A stretch of DNA of 11,442 bases from Clostridia bacterium (GTDB lineage: Bacteria; Bacillota; Clostridia; Oscillospirales; CAG-382), in assembly GCA_017613815.1 (NCBI GenBank), contig JAGADB010000128.1, positions 1-11,442 on the forward strand, read 5' to 3'. A program made the position numbers and the translations under genes. A model generated the notes under the pieces. The model searched no databases and was not told the DNA's origin. It worked only from the letters and a program-made list of their open reading frames with translations. Of this stretch, positions 6,522 to 11,442 are shown one piece after another. The stretch's first letter is position 1, and each line of letters begins with the position of its first letter.

Positions 6522-7976
6522 TTAGTCGCCTATTGAGCGCATATCCTTTACCATATCGTCTATCTGCGCTTCGAAGCTGGAATCCTTATCCATCATTTCC
6601 TTTATTTTCTTTACCGCGGAAACGACGGTCGAGTGGTCTCTGTTGAAGACCTTTCCGACGTTCTCGTACGACATTTCGGTAAGCTCTCTCAAAAGGTAAA
6701 TCGACACCTGTCTTGCCATGGCGATTTCGTTTGTCTTTCTCTTGCCGACAATCTCTTCCGGCGCTATTCCCGTTTTCTGCGACACGTAGGTTATTATCTT
6801 ATCCGGCGTTATCGCGGCGGCCTTTGCCGTCAGTATGTCGTTTACCGCCGTCTTTGCGTGTTCCATGCAGATATCGGCGTTCTGTATGTATGCAAGCGCC
6901 CTCATCTTTTTGAGCGCTCCCTCTATCTGTCTTATGTTATCCTTTATGTTTTCGCCGAGGTACATAAGCACGTCGTTGGGGATATTCATGCCGAACGCCT
7001 GGGCTTTGCGCTTGAATATCGCAACCCTGAGTTCAAGGTCCGGCGGCTGGATATCGACGATAATTCCGTGCTCAAATCTTGAGCGGAGTCTTTCGGCAAG
7101 CGACTTTATGTCCTTCGGAAGACGGTCAGAAGTCAGTATAATCTGCTTTCCCGACTCGAAAAGCGCCTCGTAGGTATGGAAAAACTCCTCCTGTATAGCT
7201 TCTTTTCCGGCAATAAACTGGATATCGTCGAGCAGCAGCACGTCTGCGTTTCTGTATTTTTCCCTGAACATTATCGACGTCTTATTGGCAAGCGCCTCAA
7301 TAAGCTCGTTCGTGAAATCCTCGCCTTTTACGTAAATAATCGTGAATTCCGGGTGCCTCGTCGCGATTTCCCTCGTTATCGCGTACAAAAGGTGGGTTTT
7401 TCCGAGTCCGGGAGAGCCGTACAGAAACAGCGGGTTTGCCACCGTCGCCGGTCTTTCGGCAACGGAATATGCCATATTATACGCTATATCGTTTGAACGT
7501 CCGACGACGAAATTGTCAAAGGTATATTCGGGGGAATAATTCGGAAGCGAGCGCGAGACGAATATCTTGGACGACATTTTTTTGCTCTCTTCCTCATCGT
7601 AAACGCGCACGAAATCGGGGTTGTTGACGGTCTGGTCTTCGGCTTCGAGCTTTTCGGCAACCTCTTTTAACTGTTCCGTCTCCTTTTTCTTTTCCATTTC
7701 TTTTATCTGCGCGTCGGATGAACTGCCCTCCGACGATAATACGACAACTTTTACGTCAAAACCGAGTATATCCTTTAAGTCTTCTTTTAAATAATCAATA
7801 TACTTTGATTCGATAATGCTCTTTTTTAAATCGTTATCGGTACTGAAATACGCTGTGTCGGGAGTGAGTCTTTCGAGCGACAGATTATCAAACCAGAGTT
7901 TTATTGCCATATCCGTCAAATCGTGCTCTTTTTCAAGCTTTTCGACTACTATTCTGCAAATATCCTTTTCGTTCAT
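6522..7976 (-). CDS. dnaA: Chromosomal replication initiator protein DnaA
   Basis: AAA+ ATPase that binds DnaA boxes at oriC, unwinds the origin and helps load the helicase. It has 484 residues, slightly longer than the usual 440-470. Domain I (about 1-78) mediates self-contact. Domain II (about 80-140) is a Lys/Glu-rich linker. Domain III begins near 'YTFDNFVVGRSND' (151) and carries Walker A GSPGLGKT at 187-194, Walker B 'LLLDDIQF' at 247-254, 'LAERLRSRFEHG' (293-304) with the arginine-finger region, and sensor 2 'NIRQIEGAL' near 347-355. Domain IV has the DNA-binding signature 'MSYENVGKVFNRDHSTVVSA' (435-454); Asn446 is where Gly is common, a tolerated change. The Shine-Dalgarno AAGGAAGT is at 7983-7990. 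It has its own promoter and flanking hairpins, so it looks monocistronic; dnaN is not adjacent. Confidence 0.99.
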   Translation of the reverse strand: MNEKDICRIVVEKLEKEHDLTDMAIKLWFDNLSLERLTPDTAYFSTDNDLKKSIIESKYIDYLKEDLKDILGFDVKVVVLSSEGSSSDAQIKEMEKKKETEQLKEVAEKLEAEDQTVNNPDFVRVYDEEESKKMSSKIFVSRSLPNYSPEYTFDNFVVGRSNDIAYNMAYSVAERPATVANPLFLYGSPGLGKTHLLYAITREIATRHPEFTIIYVKGEDFTNELIEALANKTSIMFREKYRNADVLLLDDIQFIAGKEAIQEEFFHTYEALFESGKQIILTSDRLPKDIKSLAERLRSRFEHGIIVDIQPPDLELRVAIFKRKAQAFGMNIPNDVLMYLGENIKDNIRQIEGALKKMRALAYIQNADICMEHAKTAVNDILTAKAAAITPDKIITYVSQKTGIAPEEIVGKRKTNEIAMARQVSIYLLRELTEMSYENVGKVFNRDHSTVVSAVKKIKEMMDKDSSFEAQIDDMVKDMRSIGD

Positions 7977-8037
7977 TTCTGCACTTCCTTCGGCTTTTAT
8001 GCGCGTTTTTGTTCATTAAAACGCATTTCCGTTCATT
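7971..8037 (-). repeat. Three copies of AATGAAC in the dnaA leader, at 20- and 40-bp spacing
   Basis: The minus-strand heptamer AATGAAC (plus-strand GTTCATT) occurs at 8031-8037, 8011-8017 and 7971-7977. The first overlaps the predicted transcription start and the last contains the dnaA ATG-AAC start codons. The upstream two lie in imperfect 20-bp tandem units (AATGAACGGAAATGCGTTTT, then AATGAACAAAAACGCG). The copies are seen directly; any role is unknown, and the copy at the start codon may be coincidental. Confidence 0.5.
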
Positions 8038-8039
8038 TT

Positions 8040-8069
8040 ATTTTATCACACATTTACAGTCTGTGTCAA
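8040..8069 (-). promoter_or_regulatory. dnaA promoter (sigma-A type, extended -10)
   Basis: On the minus strand, a perfect TTGACA (8069-8064) and TAAAAT (8045-8040) are 18 bp apart. TG-A directly precedes the -10 (TGATAAAAT), an extended -10 element that can offset the slightly long spacer. The predicted transcript starts near 8033, leaving a leader of about 57 nt before the dnaA ATG at 7976. Confidence 0.85.
8048..8066. promoter_or_regulatory. Inverted repeat inside the dnaA promoter
   Basis: ACACA (8048-8052) and TGTGT (8062-8066) form 5-bp arms separated by 9 bp, almost filling the spacer and touching both the -35 and the extended -10. The placement suits a repressor or autoregulator. The adjoining TTATCACACA resembles a DnaA box (TTATNCACA) with one base out of register, so it is not an intact box. 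The arms are short and could arise by chance. Confidence 0.3.
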
Positions 8070-8088
8070 TTATTTTTCAAATCAAAAC

Positions 8089-8114
8089 AAAGGACTGCCC
8101 TGCGGCAGTCCTTT
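8089..8114 (-). terminator. Intrinsic terminator after the solute-binding lipoprotein gene
   Basis: A perfect 11-bp stem AAAGGACTGCC/GGCAGTCCTTT (8089-8099 with 8104-8114) with a CTGC loop. On the minus strand the stem ends in TTT and continues TGTTTTGATTTG. It lies 31 bp after the lipoprotein stop and about 20 bp before the dnaA -35, so it insulates dnaA from upstream transcription. Confidence 0.9.
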
Positions 8115-8145
8115 AATTACGATATTTTATTTACTGCGCGGACTC

Positions 8146-10005
8146 TTAGTCTTCTGCTGCTTCCGCTTCGCCGCCTGCTTCTTCGTCTCCGGCTTCATCT
8201 CCGGCTTCCGTTTCGGTACCCTCTCCGGCGTTTTCTGTGCCTTCGGTTACTTCTCCGGTACCTTCCGCACCTTCTTCGGTGCCTTCGCCTTCGGCTTCAT
8301 TCGCTGCCGCGTCAGCTTCCGCTATCTCTCTTTCCATTTCGGCAAGTTCTTCTTTGGAAAGATACTTTTCGTTATATCTCTTTACTTCGTCCGTGCTCTT
8401 ATAGAATTTCGTATTATTCTTTGCCGCGTCCTCCATCTGCTTGCACACGTTTCCGAAAACGCCCTGGAGCGCCGTTCCGTCGGAATTCCACGTACAGCCG
8501 AGTGCGTTGAGTTCTTTGTTCGCTATATTGAATGCGTCGTCAATCGACATCTCTCCGCTCTCAATTAAGCTTATCGCTTTTTTGGAAATCATTTCCACGC
8601 ATCTGTAAACCGATTCGTCCGACGCGTTGGAGAACGTTACGTCAAATCCGAAGAATGCGCTGGGAGCAACCGAAATATTGGTTATCTTCGCTTCTTTAAC
8701 GTAGTCTTCTTCGCCTGCAAGAGGATGTTTTACGTAAACGTTTCCGGTGAGGAAGTTATCCATTTTATAGGTGTTGTCCTCGCTTACGGTTATGGGAACC
8801 ACAACGTCGTCCTCAAGTCTGTAATGCTCGTTTCTGATACCGTACTGGAGCATGTCGGCAAGTTCCCAGTCGGTGTTGAAGAGTTCGACGAGTTTTGCCG
8901 CCTTTGCGGAGTTGAGGGAATATGCGCTTACGCACATTGCCGACTTGAACGCCTCTCTTGCGCTTACTCTCGGCAGGTCGTACAGATATGCCTGATATTT
9001 TACTCCGTCTTCCTCCCACTCTTTATCTAAAAGTCTGTCGGAATAAACGAGTTCAACCGCATATTTTGCGTCCTCAACACCGTCTTCCGCCGCAACGTAG
9101 CCGCTGTCTTTATAGGATTTAACCGCTTTCAAGAACTTTATGTATTTCGTATTGTTCAAGAACATCGGTATTGTGCTCTGCGAAATCGAAATGAGGTCGG
9201 ACGTCGTATAAAGCAGGTTATCGTAGGTCTCGACGCCTCCCGCAAGTTCCGGCAGGTCGTTTATCGGATAATAATCCGGTTCGTTCTGCTTTATGAGTTC
9301 GAGATAGCCGCCCATTCTTTCGATATCCCTGAGGTCGTGAACGGTATAGTCGTATTTATCAAGGAGGTTCTTATTGAATACGAGGAATTCGTATCTTCCG
9401 TCCATCGCGAAGTTGGTGGGAACGCCGTAAACCTTTTTGTCGACGGTGGTCGCCGCCATAATGGTCGGATGGATATATTTCGTAAGAACTTTTCTGTCGT
9501 AGGTTACGTCGATTGCGGAAAGTCTTCCGTCTCTCGCCATCTTCAAGAACTTATCGTAATCGTCAACGACGAAGATATCGAGCTGAGGTCTCAAGAGGTC
9601 GACGTCTTTGAGCTCGAACGCGTAGTCAATCGCTTCGTTAAACGTCATTTTCGCGATATTTCTGTAATCTTCGGAGGCGCTTATTACGGGTTTGCCGTCT
9701 TCGATATATTTTACCGCGGCTTTTTCCGCTTCATAAAGCGCGTCCCAATACTCGTCGGCCGTGTAATAATTTATTTTAACGAGCATTTTATACTGCGGTA
9801 CGGTTATCTCGTTGATAGCCATCTGTACGCGCTTTGCCGCTTCCTTGCTCGTCTCCTTTTCGGTAATGACGAACATATTCAGCGTTACTATGCCGCTCGT
9901 TTCGTTTTCGTCGTTGTTGCTGCCGTCGTCGCAGCCCGACAAAAAGAGTGCCGACAATATCATTGCGAGAGCAAGTATTAAACTCAAAATCTTTTTGATT
10001 TTCAT
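8146..10005 (-). CDS. Extracellular solute-binding lipoprotein with an acidic C-terminal tail
   Basis: A 619-residue predicted lipoprotein. Residues 1-24 form a signal peptide (Lys-rich start, hydrophobic core, lipobox LSGC), so Cys25 should be lipidated and the protein anchored on the outer face of the membrane. An Asp/Asn/Glu-rich linker (26-37) follows. The body (about 38-550) resembles large ABC-type solute-binding proteins of the sugar or oligopeptide class: 'VYGVPTNFAMDGRYEFLVFNKNLLDKYDY' (192-220) and 'LVELFNTDWELADMLQYGIRNEHY' (372-395) are typical. The last 58 residues (562-619) are almost all Glu, Ala, Gly, Thr and Asp with no Lys or Arg. The substrate is unknown. No permease or ATPase gene is nearby, so it may be an orphan receptor or sensor. 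The start has AGGAGG 11 nt upstream. It is a single-gene unit with its own promoter and terminator. Confidence 0.88.
   Translation of the reverse strand: MKIKKILSLILALAMILSALFLSGCDDGSNNDENETSGIVTLNMFVITEKETSKEAAKRVQMAINEITVPQYKMLVKINYYTADEYWDALYEAEKAAVKYIEDGKPVISASEDYRNIAKMTFNEAIDYAFELKDVDLLRPQLDIFVVDDYDKFLKMARDGRLSAIDVTYDRKVLTKYIHPTIMAATTVDKKVYGVPTNFAMDGRYEFLVFNKNLLDKYDYTVHDLRDIERMGGYLELIKQNEPDYYPINDLPELAGGVETYDNLLYTTSDLISISQSTIPMFLNNTKYIKFLKAVKSYKDSGYVAAEDGVEDAKYAVELVYSDRLLDKEWEEDGVKYQAYLYDLPRVSAREAFKSAMCVSAYSLNSAKAAKLVELFNTDWELADMLQYGIRNEHYRLEDDVVVPITVSEDNTYKMDNFLTGNVYVKHPLAGEEDYVKEAKITNISVAPSAFFGFDVTFSNASDESVYRCVEMISKKAISLIESGEMSIDDAFNIANKELNALGCTWNSDGTALQGVFGNVCKQMEDAAKNNTKFYKSTDEVKRYNEKYLSKEELAEMEREIAEADAAANEAEGEGTEEGAEGTGEVTEGTENAGEGTETEAGDEAGDEEAGGEAEAAED
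8149..8322 (-). repeat. Low-complexity coding repeat: Glu/Gly/Ala/Thr/Asp tail
   Basis: This stretch encodes the last 58 residues of the lipoprotein. It is built from short degenerate units such as GEGTEEGAEGTGE, VTEGTE and AGDEAGDEEAG, with recurring TCTCCGG and CTTCGG on the plus strand. Such repeats can change length by replication slippage. The tail is probably disordered and strongly negative. Confidence 0.8.
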
Positions 10006-10016
10006 CTGCCGAGGTT

Positions 10017-10022
10017 CCTCCT
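10017..10022 (-). promoter_or_regulatory. Strong ribosome binding site of the lipoprotein gene, partly self-complementary
   Basis: AGGAGG on the minus strand, 11 nt before the ATG at 10005, a little longer than the usual gap. The overlapping GAGGAACCTC (10020-10011) could pair with itself (GAGG with CCTC), but the 2-nt loop is too tight for a stable hairpin in RNA. Confidence 0.7.
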
Positions 10023-10072
10023 GATATTAAAATACGCTCAAGTATTAATATATATAATCATTCATAATAGAT

Positions 10073-10101
10073 ATTTTACACCAAACGCGCCCCTATGTCA
10101 A
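10073..10101 (-). promoter_or_regulatory. Promoter of the lipoprotein gene (near-consensus sigma-A type)
   Basis: On the minus strand, perfect TTGACA (10101-10096), a 17-bp spacer and TAAAAT (10078-10073). The predicted start is near 10066, giving an AT-rich leader of about 60 nt. An AATAC-N6-GTATT inverted repeat (10031-10046) lies in that leader and could be a small hairpin or operator. The promoter is independent of the upstream phosphofructokinase gene. Confidence 0.85.
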
Positions 10102-10152
10102 GATAAATGACAAATTTTTCGGCGGTTTACGGCAAAAAAATCGGGTATTTTG

Positions 10153-11382
10153 TCAAAACGAGAAAAACAGCGGAAGTCCGTCTTTATATTTGACGGCGCA
10201 TTCGCCCTTTATAAGCGGTTTTATGTAATTTATGCATTTCCCGTTTACGTTTTTGCCGTCTTCCGATATAAATTCGGCGGGAATGCTCTTTACGAGGTTT
10301 GCGGCTTTTGAAATATCTACGTCGGTTATGCTTATCTTATATTCGGGTGAATTCTCGTCTCTTAAAAACGCCATCATTCTGCCGCTTTTGCCTTCTTCCG
10401 CCGCTTTTGCCGCCGCTTTTCCTATCGTTACCGACTCGTCTATATCCGTTTTCGACGCTATATGAGAAGAGCATCTCTGCATGAGGTTGAGTTCTATCGA
10501 CCTGCACTTACAGCCTATCTTTTCGCGCACGAGGTTTTCGAGGTATTTGCCCGTTCCCGAAAGGTATGCGTGTCCGAAGGTATCGACGGCGCCGCTCATT
10601 GCGGCTTTTGCGGCGTATTCGCCGTCTTTGTTCTTTATGCCTTCCGAAACGGCGACTATGACGTACGGTTTTTCGCCGTTTGAAAGAAGATTATTAACGT
10701 CTTTTATGAATTCATCCGAGTCAAACGGGACTTCCGGCAGGTATATAAGGTCTGCGCCCATGCCGGTGAGCTCTTTTGCAAGAGCCGCCGATGCGGTAAG
10801 CCAGCCTGCGTCTCTGCCCATGATTTCTATGATCGTTACCGCCTTCTGCGTATAAACGGCGCAGTCCCTCGCCACTTCCGCAACCGTGCACGCAATATAT
10901 TTTGCGGCGGAGCCGAAGCCGGGCGTATGGTCGGTAACGCAGAGGTCGTTGTCTATGGTTTTGGGAACGCCTATGAACTTTACGTCTGCGTCCGGTTTTT
11001 TCTCGGCGCGGTATTTTTCAAGCTTTGCGACGGCGTCCATACTGTCGTTGCCGCCTATATAGAAAAAGTATCCTATGTTATGCTTTCCGATTACTTCAAA
11101 AATCTTTTCAAACTGCGCTTCTTCCTTGATTTTAAGTCTGCATGAGCCGAGCGCCGCCGCGGGCGTCAGCGACAGTTTTTCAAAATTGCTCTTATCCGAA
11201 AAAATCCCGTTGAGGTTTATAAAATCCTCCCTCAAAAAGCCCTCTACTCCGTTTTTCATTCCCAAAACGGCGTCGATGCCCTCTATTTCCATGCAGCCCT
11301 CGATTACGCCCGCAAGCGTAGCGTTTATCGCACTTGTGGGGCCTCCCGACTGTCCTATTACGGCGTTGTTCTTTAAAGACAT
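10153..11382 (-). CDS. pfp: 6-phosphofructokinase, pyrophosphate-dependent type
   Basis: Interconverts fructose 6-phosphate and fructose 1,6-bisphosphate in glycolysis; predicted to use pyrophosphate, which makes the reaction reversible. It has 409 residues, longer than ATP-dependent bacterial PfkA (~320) and in the range of PPi-type enzymes. Evidence: 'VIGQSGGPTSAINATLAGV' at 8-26; 'YIGGNDSMD' at 108-116, where Asp113 replaces the glycine of the ATP-type 'GGDGS'; 'PKTIDND' at 140-146, where Lys141 replaces the glycine of the ATP-type 'PGTIDND'; and 'MGRDAGWL' at 188-195 for sugar-phosphate binding. The Asp/Lys pair is the known marker of PPi use. The ATG follows AAGGAAG by about 9-10 nt. A weak TAATAC -10 candidate lies in the 60 bases upstream, but the window ends there. 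No hairpin terminator was found after the stop, so some read-through toward the lipoprotein gene is possible. Confidence 0.95.
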   Translation of the reverse strand: MSLKNNAVIGQSGGPTSAINATLAGVIEGCMEIEGIDAVLGMKNGVEGFLREDFINLNGIFSDKSNFEKLSLTPAAALGSCRLKIKEEAQFEKIFEVIGKHNIGYFFYIGGNDSMDAVAKLEKYRAEKKPDADVKFIGVPKTIDNDLCVTDHTPGFGSAAKYIACTVAEVARDCAVYTQKAVTIIEIMGRDAGWLTASAALAKELTGMGADLIYLPEVPFDSDEFIKDVNNLLSNGEKPYVIVAVSEGIKNKDGEYAAKAAMSGAVDTFGHAYLSGTGKYLENLVREKIGCKCRSIELNLMQRCSSHIASKTDIDESVTIGKAAAKAAEEGKSGRMMAFLRDENSPEYKISITDVDISKAANLVKSIPAEFISEDGKNVNGKCINYIKPLIKGECAVKYKDGLPLFFSF

Positions 11383-11442
11383 ATATTTTTGCTTCCTTGC
11401 AAGTGTATTCGTATTACATCAGATAAAATCTTCTCTTGAATC

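Noticed and set aside
8041..8052. TTTTATCACACA as a DnaA box
   Set aside because: It differs from TTATNCACA by one inserted base, so the register of the conserved positions is lost. It is also part of the dnaA -10 region.
9337..9981. A 214-codon plus-strand frame opposite the lipoprotein gene
   Set aside because: It is a shadow of the lipoprotein coding sequence, with no start signal and no recognisable family.
10102..10152. Terminator after the phosphofructokinase gene
   Set aside because: There are T-runs and the GC-rich block GCCGTAAACCGCCG, but the block does not pair with itself and no stem of useful length precedes a T-run.
10151..10156. TTGACA at the end of the phosphofructokinase gene as a second -35
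   Set aside because: No acceptable -10 is found 16-18 bp downstream on the minus strand. The hexamer overlaps the stop codon and is probably chance.
1..11442. A hidden mobile element, CRISPR, toxin-antitoxin or defence system
   Set aside because: No long direct or inverted repeats, integrase, transposase, spacer array or small toxin-like gene pairs were seen. Nearly all the sequence is accounted for by recognisable, mostly housekeeping genes and short regulatory gaps.

Overview
The window reads as a stretch of chromosome from a low-to-mid GC Gram-positive bacterium, most likely an anaerobic Clostridia-type Bacillota. The signs are strong Shine-Dalgarno sites, sigma-A-type promoters (TTGACA/TAAAAT), short U-tailed terminators, a DUF1015 gene next to valS, a DUF378 membrane protein, a PPi-type phosphofructokinase and a lipobox solute-binding protein. 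The order or family cannot be told from this sequence. There are no RNA genes, insertion sequences, prophage genes, CRISPR arrays or defence genes. The content is mostly housekeeping.

Layout. Plus strand, 1-2916: the 3' end of a DUF1015 gene, then valS (valyl-tRNA synthetase) 17 bp later, ending in a hairpin terminator. Minus strand, 6143-2918: a compact unit trmB - nadE - GNAT acetyltransferase, with gaps of 18 bp and 1 bp. It converges on valS and shares its terminator. Plus strand, 6255-6473: a small DUF378 membrane protein, divergent from trmB and convergent with dnaA, closed by a 9-bp-stem terminator. Minus strand, 7976-6522: dnaA as a single-gene unit with its own strong promoter and no dnaN or recF beside it. 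Minus strand, 10005-8146: a lipoprotein of the extracellular solute-binding class with an acidic Glu/Gly/Ala/Thr C-terminal tail, its own consensus promoter and a strong terminator. Minus strand, 11382-10153: a PPi-type 6-phosphofructokinase.

The genes cover translation (valS, trmB), replication initiation (dnaA), NAD+ synthesis (nadE), glycolysis (pfp) and uptake or sensing (lipoprotein). They do not form one pathway. No stretch over 300 bases lacks a gene; the longest gaps are 8,145-7,977 (dnaA promoter and lipoprotein terminator) and 10,152-10,006 (lipoprotein promoter).

The strongest anomaly is in nadE. The protein is full length with an intact ATP-pyrophosphatase synthetase domain. However, its N-terminal glutaminase (nitrilase-fold) domain has Gly170 where the family has its catalytic cysteine, and the conserved loop after the catalytic lysine is about four residues short. 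This predicts an NAD+ synthetase that keeps the two-domain architecture but depends on free ammonia. Lesser observations are a solitary dnaA whose leader holds a 7-bp motif at 20/40-bp spacing, an inverted repeat inside the dnaA promoter, and an orphan solute-binding lipoprotein with a 58-residue tail that has no basic residues.
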